64,000 nucleotides of DNA from JAEMQF01 sp963791595 (GTDB taxonomy: Bacteria; Pseudomonadota; Gammaproteobacteria; Burkholderiales; Burkholderiaceae_C): assembly GCA_963791595.1 (NCBI GenBank), contig CAWBTF010000014.1, positions 496,001-560,000 of the forward strand. Reading direction: 5' to 3'. Shown in pieces: positions 17,473-27,391 of the stretch; the stretch's first letter is position 1, and each line of letters opens with the position of its first letter. A program made the translations under genes and the position numbers. Under the pieces are notes generated by a model that was not told the DNA's origin, made no database searches, and saw only the letters and a program-made list of their open reading frames with translations.

Positions 17473-18978
17473 ATGGAAGGCCTGAGCCACCTCGGCACGG
17501 CGCTGGTCGCGCTCTGCGGCCCCTGGCAGATCGCCTACGCGCTCGGTGCCACGCTCGCCGGCATCATCATCGGCCTGTTGCCGGGGTTGTCGGCGACGCT
17601 CGGCGTCGCGCTCTTCACCACGCTGACGATCAAGATGGCGCCGAACGACGCGATCCTGGTGCTGGTGTGCGTCTATGTCGGCGCAATCTACGGCGGCAGC
17701 CGAACCGCGATCCTGCTCAACATTCCCGGCACCGCGGCGAACGCCGCCGCGTGCCTGGACGGCAACATGCTCGCGCGCCAGGGCAACGCGGGGCGCGCGA
17801 TGGGCATCGCGACCACCGGCTCGGTCGCGGGTTCGCTGTTCGGTGTAGTGTGTCTGGCGATGTTCACGCCGCTGCTCGCCGAGACCGCGCTGAAGTTCGG
17901 CGCGTTCGAATTCTTCTGGCTCGGCATGGCGGGCGTGATGATGTCGGGCAGCCTCACCGGGACGAACCCGCTGAAGGGCTGGCTGATGGGGCTGCTGGGC
18001 CTGTTCGTCGCGACGATCGGACTAGACCCGATCCACGCGCATGCGCGCTTCACGTTCGAGCAGAACGCGCTGTCGGGCGGCATCGGCCTGATCCCCGCGC
18101 TCGTCGGCGCGTTCGGCTTCGCCGAAATCCTTACCGTGATGGGCGAGCCGAAATTCAAGGCGATGATCACGTCGTTCGATTCGGTGTTGCCGAAGATCGC
18201 CGATCTGCTGCGCTACTGGCGCACCATCATCCGCTCGGGCGTGATCGGCGTGTTCATCGGCATCCTGCCGGGTGTGGGCGAAGACATGGCGGCATGGTCG
18301 TCGTACGCCGCGGCCAAACGCGTCAGCCGCGAGCGCGAGCTGTTCGGCAAGGGTTCGATCGACGGCCTGATCGCCGCCGAAACGGGCGACAACGCGGCGA
18401 TTCCCGGCGCGCTGATCCCGGCGCTCGCGCTCGCGATCCCCGGCTCGGCGCCGGCCGCGGTGCTGATGGCGGCGATGATCATCCACGGCGCGCAGCCCGG
18501 GCCGATGCTGATGGTGAACCAGCCGCAGTTCATCTACGACGTGGTCGGCATCACCCTGGTCGCGACACTGGCGATGCTGCTTTTCGGCCTGCTGCTGGTG
18601 CGGCCGATCCTGTGGGTGCTGCGCGTACCGCGCGAGATCATCATGCCGATCGTGTTCGTGCTTTGCGTGCTGGGGTCGTACTCGATCACGCAGCGCCTGT
18701 TCGATGTGTGGGTGATGCTGGCGGTGGGCATTCTCTGCTTTCTGTTGCGCCGCCAAGGCTTTCCGGTTGCGCCGTTCGTGCTCGGCCTGGTGCTCGGCGA
18801 CATCGTCGACAAGTCGCTGCGCCGTGGGCTGGTGCTGTCCGACGGCAGCCTGTGGCCGTTCTTCACGCGTCCGATCAGCGCGGTGCTCGCGCTGCTGGTG
18901 CTTGCGATGCTGCTGGCGCAGATACCCGCCGTGCAGCGGCGCCTGTCTCGGACCGTTCAGGCGGGAGTGGCCCCATGA
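17473..18978 (+). CDS. tctA: Tripartite tricarboxylate transporter large membrane protein TctA
   Basis: A 501-residue, roughly twelve-helix permease. Clear TctA motifs: GIIIGLLPGLSATLGVALF, YVGAIYGGSRTAILLNIPG and, in the second half, GILPGVGEDMAAW with AIPGALIPALALAIPGSAPAA. It carries the carboxylate across the inner membrane with sodium, fed by TctC. The start lies 7 bp after the tctB stop. Its TGA overlaps the ATG of the isomerase gene (ATGA), so those products are made together. Confidence 0.95.
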   Translation: MEGLSHLGTALVALCGPWQIAYALGATLAGIIIGLLPGLSATLGVALFTTLTIKMAPNDAILVLVCVYVGAIYGGSRTAILLNIPGTAANAAACLDGNMLARQGNAGRAMGIATTGSVAGSLFGVVCLAMFTPLLAETALKFGAFEFFWLGMAGVMMSGSLTGTNPLKGWLMGLLGLFVATIGLDPIHAHARFTFEQNALSGGIGLIPALVGAFGFAEILTVMGEPKFKAMITSFDSVLPKIADLLRYWRTIIRSGVIGVFIGILPGVGEDMAAWSSYAAAKRVSRERELFGKGSIDGLIAAETGDNAAIPGALIPALALAIPGSAPAAVLMAAMIIHGAQPGPMLMVNQPQFIYDVVGITLVATLAMLLFGLLLVRPILWVLRVPREIIMPIVFVLCVLGSYSITQRLFDVWVMLAVGILCFLLRRQGFPVAPFVLGLVLGDIVDKSLRRGLVLSDGSLWPFFTRPISAVLALLVLAMLLAQIPAVQRRLSRTVQAGVAP

Positions 18979-20033
18979 TCGACAGGCTTTCGCTCTGCAA
19001 TGAAGTGCTCGCGCCCTGGGGCTTCGCCGAGCAATGCGCGTATGCCGCCAAGCTCGGCTATCGCGCGCTCGAAGTCGCGCCGTACACGCTGGCCGACGAC
19101 CCGACGGCGATCACCGAGCGCCAAGCACAGCAATGGGCGTCGATTGCAGCCGATCACGGCCTGGCGATCAGCGGCCTGCACTGGCTGCTCGTCGCGCCCA
19201 AGGGCTTGTCGATCAGCAGCCCGGACGCAGCGGTGCGCGCGCGCACGCAATACGCGATCGAGCGCCTGATCGAACTCTGCGCGCAACTCGGCGGCAGTTA
19301 CCTCGTGCACGGCTCGCCGGCGCAGCGCAACCCGCAGCCCGGCCAGAGCCACGCCGACGCGCTGGCGCGCGCGACCGACGCCTGGGTCGCGGCCGGGCAA
19401 AAGGCCGGCGCGCTTGGACTCACGTATTGCATCGAGCCGCTGTCGCGCGACCAGACGAGTGTCGTGAACACGGTCGCCGAAGCCGCGGCGATCGTGCAAG
19501 CCGCGGCCTTGCCGGGGCTGCGCACGATGCTCGACACGTGTTCTGCGGGCGCCACCGAAACGCAGCCGCTGTCGGAGCTGATTGATCGCTGGTGGCCGAG
19601 CGGGCTGCTCGCGCATGTGCAGTTGAACGACCGCAACCGGCGCGGCCCGGGCCAGGGCGACGAGCGCTTCGCGCCCGTCCTCGCCGCGCTCGCGCGCCAG
19701 GGCTATGCGGGCTGGCTGGCGGTCGAGCCGTTCGACTACCAGCCCGACGGGCCGGGCTGCGCGGCGGTGTCGATCGGCTATGTGCGCGGGCTGCTCGAAG
19801 CTCAGGCCTGGCTCAGCCCGCGAACCGCCGATTCGCGCGCGCCAGGTAGAACCATTCCTTGCCCGGCTCGGCAGAAGGGTTGGGGAAGACGATCCAGCCA
19901 GTCGGCCTGCGCGTGCAGCGCGCTGCCGTCGTGCCGCGTCGCGATGAGCTCACCGGCAGCGCACGGCGTCGAAGCTCTGCCAGGGGCGCGCCAATTGGTC
20001 ATCGGCGTGGTGCCGGTCGACCACCTCGAATAG
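18975..20033 (+). CDS. Sugar phosphate isomerase/epimerase-like TIM-barrel protein
   Basis: The xylose-isomerase-like TIM barrel covers about the first 280 residues: MIDRLSLCNEVLAPWGFAEQ, YRALEVAPYTL, LHWLLVAPKGL, LGGSYLVHGSPAQRNPQ, LTYCIEPLSRDQTSVVN with a metal-binding Glu, LDTCSA, LLAHVQLND and WLAVEPFDYQPDG. Members isomerise or epimerise hydroxy-carbonyl compounds. The last 70 or so residues are low-complexity and run antisense through the end of the convergent aspartoacylase-like gene, so the natural stop was probably near 19800 and was lost by a small indel. Co-translated with tctA, it may act on the imported compound. Confidence 0.85.
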   Translation: MIDRLSLCNEVLAPWGFAEQCAYAAKLGYRALEVAPYTLADDPTAITERQAQQWASIAADHGLAISGLHWLLVAPKGLSISSPDAAVRARTQYAIERLIELCAQLGGSYLVHGSPAQRNPQPGQSHADALARATDAWVAAGQKAGALGLTYCIEPLSRDQTSVVNTVAEAAAIVQAAALPGLRTMLDTCSAGATETQPLSELIDRWWPSGLLAHVQLNDRNRRGPGQGDERFAPVLAALARQGYAGWLAVEPFDYQPDGPGCAAVSIGYVRGLLEAQAWLSPRTADSRAPGRTIPCPARQKGWGRRSSQSACACSALPSCRVAMSSPAAHGVEALPGARQLVIGVVPVDHLE

Positions 20034-20783
20034 GCGGAGCATCTCCACGTCGCGCGCCGGCGGCGGGTCGGGCGCGTCGATCAGGCGCAGGTGCGCCAGG
20101 GTGTTCAGGATCGCCCGGTAGGCGACGTCTTGCGCGCCCGGGTCGTCGTGCTGGCCGCATTCGAGCGTGCAGGCCCAGCCGCCGCGGCGGCGCATGTATT
20201 CCGTGGTTCCCACGCCGTAGTCGGCGTGCAGGTCGGCCACCGCATCGCCTTCGCGCAGGCGCCGCGCGCGGCGCTGCTCCACACCCGCAGCGTAAGTCGA
20301 GAGCCAGCCGTCGACGATGCGCCGCACGCCCAGCCGCAGCACCAGCGCCTGCTCGCGCGCCGCATGCGCAAACGGTTCCAGCGCATCGCTGTTGTTCTCC
20401 GGGCCGACCAGCGCGAACGGCTCGCCCGGCGTGCGAAACGAGTGCAGGTCGAGCAGCGCGTCGTGTTGCGCCAGCAGCGGGCATAACCAGTTGGCGACGT
20501 GGTCCTCGAATTCGCGCGGTGTGTCGGTCGGCGCGAGCTTGCGGTTCAGGTTGCGCTCGCCTTCGCGCTGGCGCCGCTCGTAGGCGAGCGGGTTCGTCAC
20601 CGGAACGAAGGTCACGGCGCCGGCGACGATGCCGATTCTCCCCGCCTCAATCTCTTGCAACACGCGCCGGATCGCGACGCTGCCGCAGGTCTCGTTGCCG
20701 TGCACCGCGCCGGTGACGATCAGGCGCGTGCCGGGGGTGGGGGTGGCGAAGTGAATCGATTCGAAGGCGCGCATGGTGGGCAA
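19813..20783 (-). CDS. Succinylglutamate desuccinylase/aspartoacylase family protein (frameshifted end)
   Basis: The intact part (20783 to about 19970) shows a zinc carboxypeptidase-like fold: VTGAVHGNETCGSVA with the HxxE zinc ligands, LNRKLAP, DLHSFRTPGEPFALVG and ACTLECGQH. The family hydrolyses N-acyl amino acids. As sequenced the frame stops at 19950. Two small shifts (an extra base near 19965 and the duplicated CTGG near 19885) restore the tail AAGELIATRHDGS, WIVFPNPSAEPGKEWFYLA and a stop at 19813. This tail overlaps the convergent isomerase frame. Either the C-terminus is truncated or these are sequence errors. Confidence 0.82.
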
Positions 20784-20886
20784 TGGGGCAACGTGGGCGC
20801 CGAGGATAGCGCCTCGGGTGGGCCGCGCCGTGTTGGCCCGCCCTCGTCGCCAGGGCGCGGCCGGCTGAGCGCTCGCGCTGCCTGAA

Positions 20887-21267
20887 TCAGGTGCCGGCGC
20901 GCAGCGCCTGCAACGCCGCCCGCAGCGGCGTGAGTTCGCGCGGCCGCACGACGCGTGCGACTTCCTTGCCGTCGCGAAGGAACACCAGGGTCGGCCAAAG
21001 CTTCACGCCGAACGAGCGGCCCAGCGGCCGGCCCGGGCCGTCGGCGATCTTCAGGTGCTTCGCCATGCCCTGCGCGCCCAGCTCCTGCTCGCGCAGTGTC
21101 TGCTCGACCAGCGGCTGCGCGGCGCGGCAGTAGCCGCAGGTCGGGCTGCCGAACTCGAGCAGCACCGGGCCACTGCCGGCGTCGATCTCGGCGCGGCTGG
21201 GTTCGGTGGCCTGCCAATGGGCGCCTGCGCTTGCGCTCTTGTTGGGTGGGGGTGGGTTGCGATTCAA
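20887..21267 (-). CDS. Thioredoxin-like protein, CGYC active site
   Basis: A 126-residue thioredoxin-fold protein: GPVLLEFGSPTCGYCRAAQP carries the redox CxxC as CGYC, followed by LWPTLVFLRDGKEVARVVRP with the cis-proline loop. There is no signal peptide, so it should act in the cytoplasm in disulfide exchange. The start is inferred as TTG at 21267 because it overlaps the TGA of the upstream binding-protein gene (TTGA) and no ATG or GTG is well placed. Being coupled to a transporter is unusual for a thioredoxin. Confidence 0.82.
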   Translation of the reverse strand: MNRNPPPPNKSASAGAHWQATEPSRAEIDAGSGPVLLEFGSPTCGYCRAAQPLVEQTLREQELGAQGMAKHLKIADGPGRPLGRSFGVKLWPTLVFLRDGKEVARVVRPRELTPLRAALQALRAGT

Positions 21268-22286
21268 GGTTTGATCCTGCTGTTGAACTGGTTCGTGAAC
21301 ACATCGGCCACCGCGAGCGGCTTGTCTGGCTTCGCGTTCGCGAACGTGATGTCCATGGTTTTTTGCATCAGCTCGGGTTCGATCCAGCCCAGGCCGTTCT
21401 TCGCCGAGCGTTCGGTCACGCACAGGTCGAGGATCTGCGGCATCGTCGCGAGCAGCGTGTCGCGGTCCAGGCCCGGCACCAGCTCGGCCATCGCGTCGAT
21501 CGACGCCGCCGGGTTCGCCTTCGCGTCGCGCCAGCCTTTGTGCGTGGCGCGCAGAAAGCGCTCGATCAGTTTCGGGTTCTTGCGAAGCGTCTCGTTGTTG
21601 ACGAAGTAGGTGTGGCCGTAGATCGGCAGGCCGAAGTCGGCCCACAGCAGGTGGCCGACGTCGCCCTTGCCGAGCACCTTCTCCCAGATCGCGTAGCTGG
21701 TGTACAGGTCGAACGAGCCGTCGACTTCGTTGGCCGCGACGATCGCCTGCTTGCCTTCGGGCTTCACGTTGACGAGCGTCACGGCGTTCGGGTCGATGCC
21801 GTGCAGCGCGGCAAACGCCGGCCACAGCACCCGGTGCGAATCGGCAGGCGGCACGGCGATCTTCTTGCCGATCAGGTCTTTGGGCGACTTGATGTTCGCG
21901 CTTTTGCGGAAGAACAGGTTGTTGCCGGCCTTGTCGTAGACCACGGCGACCATCTTCAGGTTCGCGCCCTTGCTGATCGCGGTGAGCACGGTCGGCGCGT
22001 CGGAGATGCCGACGTCGGACTGGCCAAGGTCGACCTTCTTCGCGCTGTCGGCCGAGCCGCTGCCGCGCAGCACCGTCAGATCGAGCCCCTCTTCCTTGTA
22101 GTAGCCCTTCTTCAGCGCGAGGTAGATGGGCGAGTGGTCTGCGAGGTGGAACCAGTTCAGCTGGAGCTGGATCTTGTCTTGCGCGTGGGCCGGCGCCGTG
22201 GCCAGCCACAGCAGCGCGCCCGTGGCCAGGGCCGCGGCAAGGCGGAAACGCCAGGTGGCGGTGACTGGGTCGTGGCTTGAATGCAT
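21264..22286 (-). CDS. NMT1/THI5-type ABC substrate-binding protein
   Basis: A 340-residue periplasmic protein with a signal peptide (LAAALATGALLWLATAPAHAQ) and the family start IQLQLNWFHLADHSPIYLAL, then VDLGQSDVGISDAPTVLTAI and NIKSPKDLIGKKIAVPPADS. Relatives bind sulfonates, pyrimidines or similar ligands for SsuABC/ThiXYZ-type importers. It lies directly downstream of a matching permease on the same strand. A second, distinct binding protein is encoded at 27424-28413 on the other side of the cluster. Confidence 0.92.
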   Translation of the reverse strand: MHSSHDPVTATWRFRLAAALATGALLWLATAPAHAQDKIQLQLNWFHLADHSPIYLALKKGYYKEEGLDLTVLRGSGSADSAKKVDLGQSDVGISDAPTVLTAISKGANLKMVAVVYDKAGNNLFFRKSANIKSPKDLIGKKIAVPPADSHRVLWPAFAALHGIDPNAVTLVNVKPEGKQAIVAANEVDGSFDLYTSYAIWEKVLGKGDVGHLLWADFGLPIYGHTYFVNNETLRKNPKLIERFLRATHKGWRDAKANPAASIDAMAELVPGLDRDTLLATMPQILDLCVTERSAKNGLGWIEPELMQKTMDITFANAKPDKPLAVADVFTNQFNSRIKP

Positions 22287-22301
22287 GGAAGGTCTCCTCG
22301 G

Positions 22302-23121
22302 TCATCCGGTCGGATCGTCGCGGTGCGCCCAGGGCGCAACGATGTGCTCGACGGCGACGACCAGACCGTAAAGCAACAATCCCATCGCCGAGATCAGCAT
22401 CAGCGACGCGAAGATCATCGGCGTCTGCATCGTAACGCCGCCGGTGATGATGAGCGAGCCCAGCCCCCGTTCCGACGCGACGAACTCGCCGACGATCGCG
22501 CCGATCACGCTCATCGTCGCGTTCAGCTTCAGGCCGACGAAGATGTAGGGCACGGCGTTCGGGAAGCGGATCTTCTTCAGCACCTGCCAGCGGCTCGCCC
22601 GCAGCGTGCGCACCAGGTCGAGCATTTCCGGCTCGGCGCTGGCCAGGCCGACCGCCGTGTTCACCACCATCGGAAAGAAAGCGATCGTCGTGCCGATCAC
22701 GATGTTCGGCCAGATGCCGTAGCCGAGCCAGATCACGAACAGCGGCGCGAGCGCAATCTTCGGCAGCGTGTTGAACAGCACCAGCACGGGCATCACGGTG
22801 CGCAACATCAAGTCGTTCCAGACGATGACCACGGCGAGCAGCACACCGAGCACCGCCGACAGAACGAACGCGCCGAGCACCGCATACAGCGTGGCGAGCA
22901 GGTTCGCGGTCCACTGGTAGTTGGCCTCGCCCAAGGTGCGCAGCGCGGCCCATGGCGTGGGCAGGATGTACTCCTTGACGCCGAGCGCCGTCACGCTGAA
23001 CTGCCACAGCACGAGCAACGCAAGCATCACCAGCACGCTGGGCAGGTAGTAGACAACCGCAGCGCCAAGCCGGGCGCGCAGACCAGCGTCGGCCGGCGAA
23101 TCGCGCGGCGCCTGCGCTCAT
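22302..23121 (-). CDS. ABC permease, SsuC/TauC type (frame slip near the start)
   Basis: The intact frame from 23036 has 244 residues, about six helices and the EAA loop region LASAEPEMLDLVRTLRASRW preceding GAIVGEFVASERGLG. Family members normally have 15-30 more N-terminal residues. These are found by starting at the ATG at 23119-23121 and adding one base near 23110 (MSAQAPRDSPADAGLRARLG, then VVYYLPSVLVMLA). That ATG overlaps the upstream enolase-like stop (ATGA). It forms the membrane channel for one of the two binding proteins in this cluster. Confidence 0.87.
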
Positions 23122-24615
23122 GGCGTGCGCGGCGCGGTGTGCGCCGGTGCCAGCGCCTGCGCGCGCGCGCCACGGGCGACGCTATCGGCTGCAAGGCCTG
23201 CCAGTCGGGCAGCGCGCCGCTCGCGAAGCCGGCGCAGCGCAGCGAGCCGATCGCGAGTTGCCCGTCGCGGATGCGCACCCGCACCGCGCCGTGGCTGAAC
23301 TCGTACAGGTCCGGGTGCGCGGCGAGAAACGCCTGCTGCTCGGGCTCGGGCAGGCCGGCCATGCCGTTCACGTAGTGGTGGCCGTTGCGCTCGACGTGGC
23401 CGATGCCAAGCAGCGACACCAGCGCCAAGTCTTGTTGCAGCGCCAGGCCGGCCTGGATCGTCAGGTCTTCGGCGCTCATGAAGTAGCGCGCCACAGCACC
23501 GCCCGCACCGGCCGGTGTGGCTTGCGAATTCCACTGCACGCAGCGCGCGGCGTTGAGCAGCGACTTGTACAGACCCTTGCAGGTCTTGGACGAGACGCCG
23601 CTGTAGCCCATCGCGCGGCCGCGCGGGAAGGCGTCGAGCGAATCGTCCGACTCATCCAGGATCACGGGCTTGTGCGCAGCCAGCGCGTCCACGCTCTGCT
23701 GCAGCGCCGCCTGGCGCTTGATCGGCTGTTCGATGAAGACGACGCTGGCGCACAGCCTTGCCAGGCGCGGCTCGGCGAGCATGCGCTGCCACAGCGCGAG
23801 CACGCCCTGCACGTTGTCGTACTGCTCGTTGCCGTCGAGCGAGGCCTGGTAGCCGCCGGGAATGCGATCCAGCACGGCGGCGATGGCGGCGAGCCGCTTA
23901 ACGTCGGCGTCGACGTCGCCGCACACCTTGAGCTTGAACCAGCGGTGGCCGTAGGTGTGAACGACCTCTTCCAGCGTCTCGGGCAGGCCGTCGGCCACGC
24001 GTTCGGTCTGGTCGGCACGGGTGATCGGATCGACCAGGCCCACGGTGTGGCGCGCCGCGATCTGCGACACCGGACGCAAACCCCCCAGAAAAGCAGCGAA
24101 GTCGAAACCCTCCAGGTCAGGGCACAGCGGCGTCGCCGCGATGCCGCACAGGTTGGCACGCAACACCTCGTGAAACGGCTGCTGCAGCGCGCGGCACAAG
24201 CGCGTCGAGGATCGCGCGGTCGAGCAACGCCGGCCCGTAGTTGGCCACCAGCGGGTTCAGATCGAGCGCGCCGGCGCGCTCGATCTGCGGGCGGTAATGG
24301 CGCGCGAAATGGCCGAATGCAGTGTCGCTTGCAGCGTCGAGGTAGAGTTCGCGCGCGATGCGCAAGCGCATTGCGCAACTGGTCGAAGTTGTCTTCGTTG
24401 CTGAGCGCCGGGTTCTTGTCGAACCACTTCGGCGCGAGCAGCTCCGCCGCCATGCCGGTCGCGCAGCGGCCGTCGGCCAGGCGGATGCGAACCCGCGCGA
24501 ACACCTGTGGCGCCTGCGTCAACGTGACGACGCCGAAGCGAAACGGCATGCGCAGCAGCACGCCGCGCTCGCGCAGCTCGATCTCTTCGACGACGAGCCG
24601 GGTGGGCGTGTTCAT
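23118..24615 (-). CDS. Mandelate racemase/muconate lactonizing enzyme family protein (frameshifted)
   Basis: An enolase-superfamily enzyme in three frames. Part one: MNTPTRLVVEEIELRERGVL to NEDNFDQLRNAL. Part two: MRLRIARELYLDAASDTAFG. Part three carries the barrel with WFKLKVCGD (catalytic Lys), YQASLDGNEQYDNV and FIEQPIKR (metal-binding Asp and Glu), and VILDESDDSLDAF. Shifts lie near 24370 and 24200, and near 23165 in a GCGCGCGCGC run where correction gives a stop at 23118 overlapping the permease start. The family removes a proton next to a carboxylate. The gene sits between the ABC ATPase and a permease and should act on the imported acid. Confidence 0.83.
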
Positions 24616-24637
24616 TGCGGTGCGCCCCGAGTCATCG

Positions 24638-25435
24638 TCATTCCATCCCCAGCAGCTTGTAGATGCGACGCGTGTAGGCGCCGAAGCGCTCCTGCGTCTT
24701 CATGTCGAGCGTGCGCGGGTGCGGCAGGTCGATCTGGAAGTTGTCGGCCATGCGCGCCGGGCCGGCGCTGAACACGATGACGCGCGAGCCGAGGAACACC
24801 GCTTCCGAAATGCCGTGCGTGACGAATACGATCGTCTTGCCCGATTCCTTCCAGATGCGCAGCAGCTCCAGGTTCATCTTCTCGCGCGTCAGCGCGTCGA
24901 GCGCGCCGAAGGGTTCGTCCATCAGCACGAGCTTGGGGTCGTGGATCAGCGCGCGCGCGATCGCCGCGCGTTGCTGCATGCCGCCGGACAGCTCGTACGG
25001 GTACTTGTCTTCGGAGCCGGCGATTCCCACCAGCGCGAGCAGGTCGCGCGCGCGCTCGCGCGCCGCCGCCATCGGCAGGCCGAGCAGTTCGGCCGGAAGC
25101 AGGACGTTGTCCAGGATGCGCCGCCACTTCAGCAGCAGCGGCGCCTGGAACACCATGCCGATGTCGCGCGCCGGGTCGAACGGGTGCGTCGCCGAGCCGA
25201 TGCGCACCTCGCCCTGGTCATGCGCGTGCAGCCCGGCGAGGATCTTCAGCAGCGTCGACTTGCCGCAACCCGACGGCCCGACCAGCGAGACCAATTCGCC
25301 GGGCTGCACATCGAAGGTCGCGTCCGAAATCGCGAGGTGCGCCTTGCGCCCGCTGCGGTAGGTCTTGGTCACACCCGCCAAGTGGATGAAGGGCGGCGGC
25401 GCGGCGCTGCCGGCTTCGACGTTCAGGGTGTTCAT
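24638..25435 (-). CDS. ABC transporter ATPase, SsuB/TauB type
   Basis: A 265-residue ATPase with Walker A GPSGCGKST, Q-loop IGMVFQAPLLLKWRRILDNV, signature ELSGGMQQRAAIARAL, Walker B LVLMDEPFGALDA and switch IVFVTHGISEA. It belongs to the nitrate/sulfonate/taurine class. It is the only ATPase in the cluster and probably serves both permeases (22302-23121 and 25432-26199). The ATG at 25435 overlaps the upstream permease stop (ATGA). Confidence 0.94.
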   Translation of the reverse strand: MNTLNVEAGSAAPPPFIHLAGVTKTYRSGRKAHLAISDATFDVQPGELVSLVGPSGCGKSTLLKILAGLHAHDQGEVRIGSATHPFDPARDIGMVFQAPLLLKWRRILDNVLLPAELLGLPMAAARERARDLLALVGIAGSEDKYPYELSGGMQQRAAIARALIHDPKLVLMDEPFGALDALTREKMNLELLRIWKESGKTIVFVTHGISEAVFLGSRVIVFSAGPARMADNFQIDLPHPRTLDMKTQERFGAYTRRIYKLLGME

Positions 25436-26199
25436 GTGACGCGCGCGTCCTTCACGACGAGCAGGTGTTCGAGCAGCATCACCAGGCCATAGAGCAGCAT
25501 GCCGAGCAGCGTGATCAGGCCGACCGCCATGAACATCGCCGGCGTATCCAGCGTCACCTGCACCTGCAGCATCAGGTAGCCCAGGCCGCGGTCGGAGCCG
25601 AGGAATTCGCCGACGATCGCGCCGGCCACGGCGAGGATCGCCGCGACTTTCATGCCGGCGAAGATGTAGGGCAGCGCACCGGGGAACTGGATCTTCACGA
25701 ACAGCTGCCACCTCGAGCCGCGCAGCGACCGCACCAGGTCCAGCAGCTCGGGCTCCACTTCGCGCAAACCGCGCGCGGTGGTCAGCAGGATCGGAAACAC
25801 CGCGATCGAAAACGCCATCAGCGAATTCGGGAACACGCCGTACTTGAACCAAACGATGATCAGCGGCCCCAGCGCGACCTTCGGAATCATGTTCAGCGTG
25901 ACGAGCAGCGGCAGCATCAGCGACTCGAGCGTTTTCGACCAGGTGAACAGCAGCGCGAGCAGCACACCCACCACCAGCGCGAGCGCGTAGCCGCCGAAGA
26001 TTTCCGTCGCGGTGACCCGAATGTTCGGCCACCAGCCGTAGTCGGGAACGAACAGCGCGCGCAAGGTATCGGCGGGCGACGGCATCACGAACCTGGGCAC
26101 TTCCCCCAGGCGCACGAACAGGTACCACGCGAGCAGCAGCAACAGGTGCGCCGCGACGCCGAGCGCGTACTGGGTCAGCTTGGAATGGAAGCGGTCCAT
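25432..26199 (-). CDS. ABC permease, SsuC/TauC type
   Basis: A 255-residue inner-membrane permease with about six helices. MDRFHSKLTQYALGVAAHLL begins the first helix; the coupling loop LREVEPELLDLVRSLRGSRW contacts the ATPase, followed by GAIVGEFLGSDRGLGYLML. It is similar to the permease at 22302-23121 and presumably arose by duplication; the two may form a heterodimer with the single ATPase or serve two binding proteins. Its stop overlaps the ATPase start by 4 bp. Confidence 0.93.
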   Translation of the reverse strand: MDRFHSKLTQYALGVAAHLLLLLAWYLFVRLGEVPRFVMPSPADTLRALFVPDYGWWPNIRVTATEIFGGYALALVVGVLLALLFTWSKTLESLMLPLLVTLNMIPKVALGPLIIVWFKYGVFPNSLMAFSIAVFPILLTTARGLREVEPELLDLVRSLRGSRWQLFVKIQFPGALPYIFAGMKVAAILAVAGAIVGEFLGSDRGLGYLMLQVQVTLDTPAMFMAVGLITLLGMLLYGLVMLLEHLLVVKDARVT

Positions 26200-26254
26200 G
26201 CAGGCGGCGTGGTGTTTCGGGGAGCGAATTCGAGCGTGCCGCGACGAAGGTGGA

Positions 26255-27316
26255 TCAGGCGAGCCAGCGCTGCAGGTTCGCCGCGACGAAAGCGTCGTCG
26301 GCCAGATCGGCGTGTTCGCGGCAGACGCGGTCGATCTCGCCGAGCTGCCCCGGCGACAGCGTCTCGTTCGGATCCAGGCACCAGATGCCCTCCAGCAGCC
26401 CCTGGCGTCGCAGCACTTCGTGGCAACCGGCGATGCAGCCGGCGAAATTGTTCGCGACGTCGAAGAACGCGGCGTTGCAGTCGGTGATCCGCGAGTCGAG
26501 CGCGAGCAGCGCGGGGTCGATCGTTGCGGCCTCGACCGCCGCATGAATGGATTGCAGCTGCTGCACCGCGCTGCGCGTCCAGACGCTCCAGTGGCCGAGC
26601 AGCCCGCCGCGAATCCGCACTTCGACCTGCTCATTGCCGCGCGCCACGGCAAAGGGCACCGCCAGGTCGAGCACGATGTGGTCGTCATTGCCGGTGTAAA
26701 GCGTGACCCGGTTCTCCGCGCCGGCGGCGACGACGCCGCGCACCACGTCGAGCGTGCGGTAGCGGTTGAACGGCGCGATCTTGATGCCGATCACGTTGTC
26801 GATGGCAGCGAAGCGGCGCCAGAACTCGGCCGGCAATTCGATGCCTCCGACCGCGGGTTGCAGATAGAAGCCCACCAGCGGAATCGTCGCCGCGACCGCC
26901 GCGCAATGCTCGATCAATTCATCCACCGACGCGCCGCGCATCGCGGCGAGCGACAGCATGCCCGCGTGATAGCCATGCGCCAGCGCCACCTGCGCCTCGG
27001 CGCAGGCCTGCGCCGTGCGGCCCGCCAGCCCGGCGATCAGGCACACCGGCGTTTTGGCCCAATCGCGCGCGGTGCGCGCCGCGAGTTCGAGCACCGGCTC
27101 GTAGAGGCCCACCTCGCGGATCGCGAACTGCGTGCTGTGCACGCCCACCGCCAGGCCGCCGGCGCCGGCGTCGAGGTAATAGCGCGTGAGCGCACGCTGG
27201 CGCCGCGGATCGAGCTGGCGCGAGCGATCGAGCGCAAGCGGATGCGCCGGGATCACCGTGCCCGCGCGGAACAGGGCGAGCACGTCGTTCGGCAACTCGG
27301 AGCGGTGGCGCTGCAT
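26255..27316 (-). CDS. Dihydrodipicolinate synthase family protein
   Basis: About 353 residues, longer than typical DHDPS (near 290). The TIM-barrel aldolase signature is visible as AIDNVIGIKIAPFNRYRTLD, with the Schiff-base Lys in GIKIAP, and YYLDAGAGGLAVGVHSTQF and LVGFYLQPAVGG before it. Such enzymes cleave or condense 2-keto acids through a lysine imine. It is the first gene of the minus-strand importer cluster, divergent from the binding protein at 27424. The ATG at 27316 (MQRHRSELPNDV) is chosen over one 12 codons upstream. Confidence 0.87.
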   Translation of the reverse strand: MQRHRSELPNDVLALFRAGTVIPAHPLALDRSRQLDPRRQRALTRYYLDAGAGGLAVGVHSTQFAIREVGLYEPVLELAARTARDWAKTPVCLIAGLAGRTAQACAEAQVALAHGYHAGMLSLAAMRGASVDELIEHCAAVAATIPLVGFYLQPAVGGIELPAEFWRRFAAIDNVIGIKIAPFNRYRTLDVVRGVVAAGAENRVTLYTGNDDHIVLDLAVPFAVARGNEQVEVRIRGGLLGHWSVWTRSAVQQLQSIHAAVEAATIDPALLALDSRITDCNAAFFDVANNFAGCIAGCHEVLRRQGLLEGIWCLDPNETLSPGQLGEIDRVCREHADLADDAFVAANLQRWLA

Positions 27317-27391
27317 AGGGGAAACTCTAACCGGCGCGGGCCCGTGCGGCATCGGTGATTGCGAGCGGCTGGCCTATACTTTTCGCGCCAA

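Noticed and set aside
17667..20033. A 788-codon open frame across tctA and the isomerase
   Set aside because: Its first half is out of frame with tctA and has no family motifs; only the part from 18975 is a real gene.
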